A stretch of 64,000 bases of DNA from UMGS172 sp964424555 (GTDB lineage Bacteria > Bacillota > Clostridia > Oscillospirales > Acutalibacteraceae). The DNA is taken from positions 62,001 through 126,000 of the forward strand of contig CAYRIX010000001.1 of NCBI GenBank assembly GCA_964424555.1. The letters are read 5' to 3'. The notes below the pieces were generated by a model. It was not told where the DNA came from and ran no database searches. It saw only the letters and a list, made by a program, of their open reading frames with translations. This document shows, piece by piece, positions 43,738 through 51,995 of the stretch (positions are counted from its first letter, which is position 1; each line of letters begins with the position of its first letter). The translations under genes were made by a program, and so were the position numbers.

Positions 43738-44681
43738 TTTTGTGACCGCTGCATCCTTTCTATAACCGTTATAATTCTCTCGGCCTCTGAAAACACATCG
43801 GGTGTTTCATCGGCATATATCCAATTTATGTCCTTGTTTCGGCGGAACCACGTCATTTGACGCTTGGCATACCGCCTTGTCTCCATTTTCAGGTTTTCAA
43901 CAGCCGTTTCCAACGGGATTTCTCCTTTGAAATAGCCGAAAAGCTCCTTATGTCCTATCGCCTGTGCAGAGGTAGCACCGCCGTTTAAAAGGGCTTCCCT
44001 TGCCTCCTCAAGCAGGCCGTTTTTAAGCATTATATCAACACGTCGGTTGATACGGTCATACAAAAGCTCACGGTTGCGGTAGGTGATGCCTATCCAAACG
44101 GTATCGTACCGACTGCCGTTCAACTTTGACTCGTCATCAAGCTGTGATTTTGTTTTTTTGTGTAGCTCAAATATCTCAAGCGCACGTATTATGCGTTTTC
44201 GGTCATTAACGTGGTACTTTGCGGCCGTTTCGGGATCAATGAGACGCAATTCCTCGAGCATTTTCTCCATGCCCACCGTGTCGGCCTTTTTTTCAAGCCT
44301 TTCTCTCACTTCGGTGGAATCCTCATCCGAAAACCTTACACCTGAAACAAGTGAGTCGATATAAAGACCTGTTCCGCCAACCAAAATCGGCAGCTTGTTT
44401 CTTGCGTTTATATCGGCAACAACATCTGTCGCCAGCTCAATAAAATCGGCAACCGAGAACTTATCCTTCGGGTCTTTAAAACCCACAAGATGATGAGGTA
44501 TGCCCTTTCTTTCTTCAAAGGTGGGCGCCGCCGAGGCTATCGGCATGCTGTTATACACCTGCATGGAATCGAAGGATACTACCTCTCCGTTAAAACGGGT
44601 TGCGATATCCACCCCAAGAGCAGTTTTGCCTGAGGCAGTCGGCCCGACAACTGCAATAATTTTAAAGCCTTCACAGAGCAT
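43734..44681 (-). CDS. miaA: tRNA dimethylallyltransferase
   Basis: A 315-residue enzyme that adds the isopentenyl group to A37 of tRNAs reading UNN codons. The P-loop is VGPTASGKTALG, then SFDSMQVYNSM and IPHHLVGF. ATG 44681 shares its A with the mutL stop codon (TAATG) and has GGAAGG upstream, so it is chosen over starts further 5'. mutL-miaA pairing is common. MiaB, encoded at the head of the same gene run, performs the next step, methylthiolation, on the same nucleotide. Confidence 0.96.
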   Translation of the reverse strand: MLCEGFKIIAVVGPTASGKTALGVDIATRFNGEVVSFDSMQVYNSMPIASAAPTFEERKGIPHHLVGFKDPKDKFSVADFIELATDVVADINARNKLPILVGGTGLYIDSLVSGVRFSDEDSTEVRERLEKKADTVGMEKMLEELRLIDPETAAKYHVNDRKRIIRALEIFELHKKTKSQLDDESKLNGSRYDTVWIGITYRNRELLYDRINRRVDIMLKNGLLEEAREALLNGGATSAQAIGHKELFGYFKGEIPLETAVENLKMETRRYAKRQMTWFRRNKDINWIYADETPDVFSEAERIITVIERMQRSQK

Positions 44682-46735
44682 TACTGTATCCTTCCGAACT
44701 GCTTTTCTATCTCTTTTTTCTTGAGCTCCATAGCAACGGGGCGGCCGTGAGGACAATACATTATTTCCTTTGAGCTCAGCACGGCCTCAGCCAATGCCTT
44801 AAGCTCTTCGGGTGAAGAAAGATTGCCCGCCTTCACTGCGGCACGGCAGGAAACCGTTTCATATATCCTCTCAAGGCGCTCTATCTCAACGGCATTCCTG
44901 TCGTTAAGACCTGCCGCAAGCTCTGATATAAGGTTATCAACGTTCTCCCCTACCAAAGCCGACGGCACCGAGCGGACCAGCACCGTGCTGTCGCCGAAGT
45001 CCTCAACCTCAAAGCCGGCCTTTTCAAGCAGGCTGACGCTGTCTACAATGACCGTATACTCGTCTTTTCTCAACACTACCTGCTGAGGACTCAGTAGCAT
45101 CTGCGGATTGCTTTGAGCCTCGGATTTCAGTTTATTGAACAGCATACGTTCATGTGCAGCGTGCTTGTCAATAAGATAGAGGCTTTCCTCTTTTCTTACG
45201 ATTATGTATGTCTTAAAGGCCTCACCGATGTACTCGACCTCCGATATCGGCTCGTCAGCTACATCCTGTAAGGTCTCGACCTCTGCTTTAGCCTCAGCCA
45301 TGCCGACCGTTACACCCTCGGGCTCACTTACCGTGGCATTTTCAGCAAAAGTAGGAATATTATTATTTTTTGTTAAATATTCTTCTCGGACATGCGCATC
45401 CTCTGACACCGTCTCAACCGTTTTCAACGGTTGTTCAGCAGGGCTTACCGTATCAATTTCCGCCTTGGCCACATCGGGATTATCGTCCCACGGGAAATAG
45501 CTTTGCTTGGTCTCCTCCTGAGGCTTTTGCACGACAGGGAGCTCCTGCTTGAAGCCCGTACCGATGGTCGGCTGCCTGAAGGATAACGGACGGTTGTTAC
45601 GCTCAGCATCGGCAATCAGCTTACTGTAGGTTTTTATGGGATCGGCCTGTTTATTATTAATTTCGGGTATTACGGTCTGCCGGTATTCCTCAACCGACAT
45701 TCTTGCCTGCCCCATGCGCTTTGGCAATGTCATTTCGGGACGCTCGTCGCCCTTGGCAAGAGCATTTTTAACACTGAACATCACGCAATCAAAGATGCGC
45801 CGTTCATCCGAAAATCTGACCTCGGTCTTGGCGGGATGGACATTGATATCGACAGCACCGTACGGCACCGTAAGATGCAGTACTGCTGCAGGATAACGTC
45901 CCACCATGGCCATGTTTTTATAGGCGGCCTCCAATGCCGCCGCAACGGTGCCCGAGCGGACATATCTGCCGTTTAAAAACACAAATTGAGAGCTTTTCTT
46001 AGGCTTGCAGGCCGTCGGTCTGCAGGTGTAGCCCGAAACCCTTATACCGCCAAGCTCCCCCTCGACAGGAATGAGAGTTGACGCAAACTCACGTCCGCAA
46101 ACGGCATATATGGCTGACAAAAGCTTACCGTCGCCTGCGGTTGTAAAGACCTGCTTGCCGTCACGTATGAAGCGGAACGACACCTCGGGATGCGACAGAG
46201 CAATGTGATCCAGCACCGCCGCAACCGAGTTTCCTTCGGCAACATCCTTTTTAAGAAATTTCATTCGTGCAGGGGTGTTGAAAAACAGATCCCTTACAAT
46301 TATCGTTGTACCGTCAGGACAGCCTGCATCGTTAACCGTGACCTCAGACGAGCCCTCAGATGAATAGGCCGTACCGACCGTAGCCTCCTTAGGCTTGGTC
46401 AGCATATCGACCCGTGACACCGAAGAAATTGCCGCCAAGGCCTCACCTCTGAAACCCAAGGTTGCAATACTGTTGAGGTCGTCCTCGGTACTGACCTTGC
46501 TTGTTGCATGACGCTTAAAGGCGGTGGTGACATCCTCACGGGCGATACCGCAGCCGTTATCGGTCACACGCATAAAGGTCACACCGCCGTTTTTGATTTC
46601 AACGGTTATCAGCGTTGAGCCTGCATCTATTGAATTTTCAACCAATTCCTTTATGACCGAGGACGGACGTTCAACGACCTCTCCTGCGGCAATAAGCTCG
46701 GCCACCTGTTTCGGCAATACGTTTATAACTGCCAT
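44681..46735 (-). CDS. mutL: DNA mismatch repair protein MutL
   Basis: A 684-residue GHKL ATPase and mismatch-repair mediator. N-terminal ATP-binding motifs: ELVENSIDAG, DNGCGIAREDV, TLGFRGEALAAISS. An acidic variable linker covers about residues 350-490. The C-terminal domain has DKHAAHERMLFNK, an endonuclease-associated motif form, and CPHGRPVAMEL near the end, which is typical of MutL endonucleases of non-enteric bacteria. AAAGGAGG precedes the ATG. It lies downstream of mutS with one hypothetical gene between. Confidence 0.96.
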   Translation of the reverse strand: MAVINVLPKQVAELIAAGEVVERPSSVIKELVENSIDAGSTLITVEIKNGGVTFMRVTDNGCGIAREDVTTAFKRHATSKVSTEDDLNSIATLGFRGEALAAISSVSRVDMLTKPKEATVGTAYSSEGSSEVTVNDAGCPDGTTIIVRDLFFNTPARMKFLKKDVAEGNSVAAVLDHIALSHPEVSFRFIRDGKQVFTTAGDGKLLSAIYAVCGREFASTLIPVEGELGGIRVSGYTCRPTACKPKKSSQFVFLNGRYVRSGTVAAALEAAYKNMAMVGRYPAAVLHLTVPYGAVDINVHPAKTEVRFSDERRIFDCVMFSVKNALAKGDERPEMTLPKRMGQARMSVEEYRQTVIPEINNKQADPIKTYSKLIADAERNNRPLSFRQPTIGTGFKQELPVVQKPQEETKQSYFPWDDNPDVAKAEIDTVSPAEQPLKTVETVSEDAHVREEYLTKNNNIPTFAENATVSEPEGVTVGMAEAKAEVETLQDVADEPISEVEYIGEAFKTYIIVRKEESLYLIDKHAAHERMLFNKLKSEAQSNPQMLLSPQQVVLRKDEYTVIVDSVSLLEKAGFEVEDFGDSTVLVRSVPSALVGENVDNLISELAAGLNDRNAVEIERLERIYETVSCRAAVKAGNLSSPEELKALAEAVLSSKEIMYCPHGRPVAMELKKKEIEKQFGRIQ

Positions 46736-46791
46736 ATGTCACCAGCCTCCTTTCATATGGTTTCTTATACCTTCGTAGCTTTTACATGTGT

Positions 46792-47316
46792 TTATTCATC
46801 GAAAAGTGCAATCAGCATATTTTCAAATTCCTTGACCATGGGCTTAACACTGCTTTTCTTTTCCTTGTAGCCAAACAGCGAAAAGACGCCGAAAGCCGAG
46901 ATTAACAGCAACGGCACATACAGTGCAAGGTGAACAAGCTCCTTCAGTTCAAACTTAAAGTAAACCGTCAATGCGGCAATCAAGGGTACAAGGAAGCAGA
47001 TTACCGACAGTATCTTAGTATACCAGCTGATAAAGCGGTCGTACACAAAGGCATATTCGATCCTTGTGCCGCCGTCCTCGGTCTCCTTTATCTCCACCAG
47101 CATGCAGTAGTTCTCATATACATCATTTTTACGGCTTGAAAGCTTGTATTCTATCTTAAATACGCCCGTCTCACGGTTGACGCTTCCCAAAAGCTTAGAG
47201 GACCGGTCGGAATTGCTCAGAGCCTCCTCAAAAACATCCAGCACCTCGTTATACGGCATGTCAAGTATTGCGTGCTTCTTTTTACCCATAAGCTTGTATC
47301 TTCCGCCTATTTTCAT
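46792..47316 (-). CDS. hypothetical membrane protein between mutS and mutL
   Basis: A 174-residue protein I do not recognise. The soluble N-terminal 95 residues (KHAILDMPYNEVLDVFEEAL to GGTRIEYAFVYDR) resemble small START/PH-like folds. Two hydrophobic helices follow (ILSVICFLVPLIAALTVYF, LALYVPLLLISAFGVFSLF), then a basic cytosolic end. ATG 47316 has AAGGTGG upstream and is preferred over GTG 47325. It is tightly packed in the mutS-mutL unit, but nothing in its sequence points to DNA repair. Confidence 0.72.
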   Translation of the reverse strand: MKIGGRYKLMGKKKHAILDMPYNEVLDVFEEALSNSDRSSKLLGSVNRETGVFKIEYKLSSRKNDVYENYCMLVEIKETEDGGTRIEYAFVYDRFISWYTKILSVICFLVPLIAALTVYFKFELKELVHLALYVPLLLISAFGVFSLFGYKEKKSSVKPMVKEFENMLIALFDE

Positions 47317-47331
47317 GAAATCCACCTTACC

Positions 47332-49938
47332 TTATTTAATCTCTCTGGCCTTTTGAACAAAGCCGTTCAATGCAGTCATGCATTCTATGGGGGTGAGGGT
47401 ATTTATGTCAAGCAGTTTAAGCTCTTCAAGCAACTGCTTTGCTCCATGCAGCTCAAAGGTCATCTGAGCATCCGCCTCATCACCCGTAAACTTGGGTACA
47501 GAGGGTGCTCCCTCACTTTCAAGCGTTTGAAGTATCTCCTTTGCACGCTCAATAACAGCACTCGGAATGCCCGAAAGCTTGGCAACCTCAACACCGTAGC
47601 TGTCGTCAGCTCCTCCTCGGACGATACGTCTTAAGAAGGTGATGTCGTCACCTCTTTTTTTGACGGCAATATTGTAATTTTTCACACCGTCAAGCTGATC
47701 CTCCAATGCGGTCAGCTCATGATAATGGGTTGCAAACAGTGTTTTTGCGCCTATCTTTTTCTTTTCACAAACAAACTCAAGAACAGCCCTTGCGATAGCC
47801 ATACCGTCATAGGTCGAGGTGCCTCGTCCGATTTCATCAAGTATCAAAAGACTCTTGGAGGTTGCATTTTTTAAGATATGTGCTACCTCACTCATTTCGA
47901 CCATAAAGGTAGACTGTCCCGAGGCAAGATCATCCGAAGCACCGACACGTGTGAAAATAGCATCGGTTATTGGTATCTCTGCCGAGCCTGCAGGAACAAA
48001 GGAGCCTATCTGTGCCATAAGCACGATTATGGCGACCTGACGCATATAGGTTGATTTTCCTGCCATATTCGGGCCTGTAATAATAGCGCAACGGTTGGCA
48101 CCGTTATCCAACACGGTATCGTTGGGCACAAACGGCATTGAGCTTAGCTGCTCAACAACAGGATGACGTCCGTTGATAATATTCAGCGCACCGCTTGTGT
48201 TAAGCGTGGGTCGGCAGTAGTTGTTCACCACAGCAACCTCGGCAAACGACGCAAGCACATCTACCAAGGCTAAGGCATCGGCAGTGTTCTGCACCCTCGG
48301 TAACGCATCGGCAACCGTTTTGCGAATACCGTCAAATATCTGGAATTCAAGCTGAGCTCCGTGCTCACGGGCGCCCAAAACTCTCGCCTCGATGTTTTTG
48401 AGCTCATCGGTTATATATCGCTCACAATTGGTAAGCGTCTGTTTTCTTATGTATGAGTCGGGCACCATATCCTTGAAGGAATTGGTGACCTCAATATAAT
48501 ATCCAAAGACCTTGTTATATCTGACCTTTAGCGTCTTGATTCCGGTCTTTTCACGTTCGGATGCCTCAATGTTGGCAATTATTTCCTTTCCGCCCGTAAG
48601 GTCGCTTCTTAAAAGATCGACTTGTTCATTGTAGCCCTCACGGATTATACCACCCTCACGCACCGAAAACGGCGGCTCGTCAACTATAGCACGGTCGATA
48701 AGGTAGCAGAGATCCTCACAAAGGTCAATGCTGTCGTTAGCGCCTGTCAGTATCCTTGAACGGCATTGGCCTAACTGCTGTTTTATTGCAGGCAGACTTT
48801 GCAGTGTATAGCATAATGATCTCAGCTCTCTTGCACCTGCAGTACCGTAAACTATCCTTGTCATTAAACGCTCGACATCATGGACAGCCGACAAAAGCTC
48901 TCTTATCTCACCTGTGAGCACGGTGTTACCTACCAGCTCGTCCACACCGTTATAACGGGTCTCAAGCGCCATTCTGTCCATAAGAGGTTGGCTTATCCAA
49001 CGGCGTATAAGCCGTTTGCCCATGGCGGTTTTTGTTTTGTCAAGCACCCACAACAGAGAGCCTTTTTTCTCCTTGTTGCGCATGGTCTCGCACAGTTCGA
49101 GGTTGCGCATTGCAGTAACGTCTACCCTCATGAACTGATTATCGGAATACAGATTGAGCTCCGAAATTCGCTCCATGCCGCTCATCTGCGTCTTTTCGAG
49201 GTAATCCAATGCCGCTCCGAGCACTCTCACGGCAAGCGAGCCCGAAACCAGACCCTTTTGAGTAACCGAGGTAACCTTAAAATGATTGCAAACGGCAATG
49301 TCGGCCACTCCGCCGTCAAACCGCTCCTCATCAATCATGGTCACACAGCATTGTAAACGGTCTTTTATAAACGAAGCAAGCTCCTTTTTCTCAACAACGG
49401 TCTGCACCGTAATAAGCTCCTTCGGGTTAAATCGGCCAAGCTCACCTATAACTCTTTGAGCGGCATCTGCGCCCGATATCTCGGTCACATTTACCGTACC
49501 CGTCGATGCATCAACAAAGCACAGTCCGTACTCTTTAGCGGTAAAATAAAGCGCCGCAAGGTAGTTGTTGCGAGACTCATCCAGCATGCTGTCCTCTAAG
49601 ACCGTGCCGGGAGTAATGACACGCACGATATCACGGCGGACAAGCCCCTTTGCCGTGGCAGGGTCCTCGGTCTGTTCGCATATTGCAACACGGTAGCCCT
49701 TTTCTATAAGTCTTGCAACATAGGCCTCGTAGCTGTGGTACGGCACGCCGCACATAGGTGCTCTTTCAGACAGTCCGCACTCCTTACCTGTAAGCACTAT
49801 TTCCAGCTCACGGGAAGCAGTTACAGCATCGTCGAAAAACAGCTCGTAAAAGTCGCCCACTCTGAAAAACAGCAGGGTATCCTTATTTTGTTCCTTTATT
49901 TCAAGATACTGACGCATCATGGGCGACAGCTCAGCCAT
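47332..49938 (-). CDS. mutS: DNA mismatch repair protein MutS
   Basis: An 868-residue mismatch sensor. The mismatch-reading N-terminal motif FFRVGDFYELFFDDA contains the Phe-x-Glu wedge. The clamp and lever domains follow, and the C-terminal ABC-type ATPase has GPNMAGKSTYMRQVA, ILDEIGRGTSTYDGMAI and FATHYHEL. Length is that of MutS1. GAGGTG precedes the ATG. It is followed in the operon by one hypothetical gene and mutL. Confidence 0.97.
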   Translation of the reverse strand: MAELSPMMRQYLEIKEQNKDTLLFFRVGDFYELFFDDAVTASRELEIVLTGKECGLSERAPMCGVPYHSYEAYVARLIEKGYRVAICEQTEDPATAKGLVRRDIVRVITPGTVLEDSMLDESRNNYLAALYFTAKEYGLCFVDASTGTVNVTEISGADAAQRVIGELGRFNPKELITVQTVVEKKELASFIKDRLQCCVTMIDEERFDGGVADIAVCNHFKVTSVTQKGLVSGSLAVRVLGAALDYLEKTQMSGMERISELNLYSDNQFMRVDVTAMRNLELCETMRNKEKKGSLLWVLDKTKTAMGKRLIRRWISQPLMDRMALETRYNGVDELVGNTVLTGEIRELLSAVHDVERLMTRIVYGTAGARELRSLCYTLQSLPAIKQQLGQCRSRILTGANDSIDLCEDLCYLIDRAIVDEPPFSVREGGIIREGYNEQVDLLRSDLTGGKEIIANIEASEREKTGIKTLKVRYNKVFGYYIEVTNSFKDMVPDSYIRKQTLTNCERYITDELKNIEARVLGAREHGAQLEFQIFDGIRKTVADALPRVQNTADALALVDVLASFAEVAVVNNYCRPTLNTSGALNIINGRHPVVEQLSSMPFVPNDTVLDNGANRCAIITGPNMAGKSTYMRQVAIIVLMAQIGSFVPAGSAEIPITDAIFTRVGASDDLASGQSTFMVEMSEVAHILKNATSKSLLILDEIGRGTSTYDGMAIARAVLEFVCEKKKIGAKTLFATHYHELTALEDQLDGVKNYNIAVKKRGDDITFLRRIVRGGADDSYGVEVAKLSGIPSAVIERAKEILQTLESEGAPSVPKFTGDEADAQMTFELHGAKQLLEELKLLDINTLTPIECMTALNGFVQKAREIK

Positions 49939-49972
49939 TGGTTTTCACCTCGAAGTTTGTTTTTATAAAATA

Positions 49973-50383
49973 TCAGTGACAGCCCGAGCAGGTAGCACAG
50001 CTTCCCGTACAGCCTGTTGCAGGCTCACAGGTATTGGGATCCTCGCCCTCAATAGAAAGGTCAATAATGCCGTTTACTCTCTGCATGACTGCATCAAAAT
50101 CAGCCTTAGCCTTATTAAACTCCATCATGGTGTCATTACACATGATCTTACCGTAAAGCTGACGGATGGTAACATTGAATTCCTTTATTTTCTCGCCGTC
50201 ACGCTCGGCTTCTTCCTTTTGAAACTCGTTATCGACCTGCATTCTGGCAAGGTTGAACTCGCCCACCAGCTTTTGAAGCTCAGGATCTGCATCATTAGCC
50301 TTTCTGGCCTCAGAATATCTTTTGTATCTTTCGTCCTGCTGTAATACAGCACCTAACTGTCTTGCTGCTTCGATAATATCCAT
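49973..50383 (-). CDS. YlbF/YmcA family protein with Cys-rich tail
   Basis: A 136-residue helical protein of the Com_YlbF family. Residues 1-110 form the helical core (ARQLGAVLQQDERYKRYSEA, LVGEFNLARMQVDNEF, IRQLYGKIMCNDTMMEF). The tail carries Cys119, 125, 129, 132 and 135 and a final His136. In B. subtilis YlbF, YmcA and YaaT form the Fe-S-containing Y-complex that steers RNase Y mRNA maturation, and ymcA neighbours the miaB gene, as here. The tail may hold an Fe-S cluster or zinc. Which of the two paralog roles it has is not visible. Confidence 0.82.
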   Translation of the reverse strand: MDIIEAARQLGAVLQQDERYKRYSEARKANDADPELQKLVGEFNLARMQVDNEFQKEEAERDGEKIKEFNVTIRQLYGKIMCNDTMMEFNKAKADFDAVMQRVNGIIDLSIEGEDPNTCEPATGCTGSCATCSGCH

Positions 50384-50404
50384 TTTCTATTCTCCTTATA
50401 TCTT

Positions 50405-51844
50405 TTACATTATTGTTCCGTGAAGTACACCGTCAAATTCGGTTATCTTCGCATTTTTAAACGTTCCTATCATATCGGCCTCGCCCTTGACCCTTACGAC
50501 AAGATTTTCGGACGAGCGACCCACCAACACATCACCATCAAGCTCTTCAATAAGTAGCCTTACCTCTTTACCGATAAGCTGTTCATTAAGCTCTCGTGAG
50601 ATATCCTCCTGAAGCTTAAGCAGCTCGGCAAATCGCCGTGATTTGTCGGCCTTGGATTCGGGGTCGGGCATCTTTTCAGCGGGTGTATTGGGACGGGGCG
50701 AGAATATAAAGGTGAACAGCGAATAATACCTCACCTTTTTTATCAACTCAAGTGTTTTGTTGAAATCCTCCTCGTTTTCGCCGGGGAAGCCAACGATTAT
50801 ATCACTTGTAAGCTGTAGCTCGGGCATCAGCGACTTAGCCTTTTCGACCAATCCGAGATAATGCTCGGCTGTGTAACGTCGGTTCATTGCGGCAAGCACA
50901 CGGTCAGAGCCGCATTGCACAGGCAGATGCAGGTGCTTTTCGACCTTCTCGCATTCCGCCATTGCTTTGAGCAGCTCTTCAGAGCAGTCCTTCGGGTGCG
51001 AGGTCATAAACCTGATTCTGAAATCGCCGTCCAGAGCATTTATCTCTCTCAAAAGCTGAGCAAAGCTCATCTTATTCTTACAGTTCTTTCCGTAAGAGTT
51101 AACATTCTGACCTAAAAGCATTATTTCCTTGGCTCCGCCCTCGATTATGCTCTTGGCCTCGGAAATAACCTCCTCGGGCTCACGGGAAAACTCCCTGCCT
51201 CTCACATAAGGCACAATACAGTAGGTACAGAAGTTGTTACAGCCCTGCATTATCGGTAACCACGCTTTAAAGGTGCCGTCACGATGAACAGGTATGCCCT
51301 CATAAATACCGCTGTCGTTCTCGGGATTTTCAAACACTCTTTTCCCCGTTGTCAGTTTGCGGTAGACAAATTCGGGAAATCTGTGGCGCACCTGAGTGCC
51401 GAACAAAATATCAACATACGGGTAGCTTTTTCTTATTTTTTCAGCGACCTCGGTCTGCTGTGCCATGCAACCGCACATACAGATGAGCATATCAGGCCGC
51501 AAACGCTTATTGGCCTTTAATATACCCACATTACCGAACACCCTTGACTCGGCATGCTCACGAACGGCACAGGTGTTGTAAAGCACAAGGTCAGCCTCAT
51601 TAAGCTCATCGGTAAAGCCATATCCCATAAGCTCAAGATAGCCCTTAAGATGCTCCGAATCGCTAACGTTTTGCTGACAGCCGTAGGTGTGAACAAAGGC
51701 TAACGGCTTATATGTATACTTAGCAGTAACCAGTTCTCTGACACGCTCGGCAAAACCAAACTGAGCCGCCAGCTCCTGCTCTTTTTTATTGTCTGAAACC
51801 AAGTTTTCCAAATCAATTTTCTCCCAATAGGTATACTGTTCCAT
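50405..51844 (-). CDS. miaB: tRNA-2-methylthio-N6-dimethylallyladenosine synthase
   Basis: A 479-residue radical-SAM methylthiotransferase. The N-terminal UPF0004 domain binds one cluster (VHTYGCQQNVSDSE, NTCAVREHAE, CMCGCMAQQ). The radical-SAM cysteines are CNNFCTYC, and a TRAM domain covers about the last 65 residues. I chose ATG 51844 (MEQYTYWEKID) because a strong promoter (TTGCAA, 17 bp, TATAAT) lies just before it, which puts longer starts upstream of the transcription start. The predicted leader is only a few bases. It heads an approximately 18.6 kb co-oriented run. Confidence 0.92.
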   Translation of the reverse strand: MEQYTYWEKIDLENLVSDNKKEQELAAQFGFAERVRELVTAKYTYKPLAFVHTYGCQQNVSDSEHLKGYLELMGYGFTDELNEADLVLYNTCAVREHAESRVFGNVGILKANKRLRPDMLICMCGCMAQQTEVAEKIRKSYPYVDILFGTQVRHRFPEFVYRKLTTGKRVFENPENDSGIYEGIPVHRDGTFKAWLPIMQGCNNFCTYCIVPYVRGREFSREPEEVISEAKSIIEGGAKEIMLLGQNVNSYGKNCKNKMSFAQLLREINALDGDFRIRFMTSHPKDCSEELLKAMAECEKVEKHLHLPVQCGSDRVLAAMNRRYTAEHYLGLVEKAKSLMPELQLTSDIIVGFPGENEEDFNKTLELIKKVRYYSLFTFIFSPRPNTPAEKMPDPESKADKSRRFAELLKLQEDISRELNEQLIGKEVRLLIEELDGDVLVGRSSENLVVRVKGEADMIGTFKNAKITEFDGVLHGTIM

Positions 51845-51854
51845 ATTCCTATTG

Positions 51855-51883
51855 ATTATACTATAAATCATTAGTCTTTGCAA
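51855..51883 (-). promoter_or_regulatory. promoter at the head of the miaB-to-transketolase run
   Basis: On the minus strand TTGCAA (51883-51878), a 17-bp spacer and TATAAT (51860-51855). Expected start of RNA is about 51848, four bases before the miaB ATG. Confidence 0.75.
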
Positions 51884-51946
51884 GTGAAATAAGCCTAATC
51901 GTCAAGATTTTTTTGAAGCCCTCAGTAGGCCGAAGCAAAAAGGAAA

Positions 51947-51981
51947 ACCGCCGACACAAAGTAAACGCTTGCGTCGGCGGT
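51947..51981 (-). terminator. Rho-independent terminator of pnp
   Basis: On the minus strand ACCGCCGAC (51981-51973) pairs with GTCGGCGGT (51955-51947), followed by TTTTCCTTTTT. It lies 15 bp past the pnp stop codon. Confidence 0.85.
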
Positions 51982-51995
51982 AAATTAAGTTTAAA

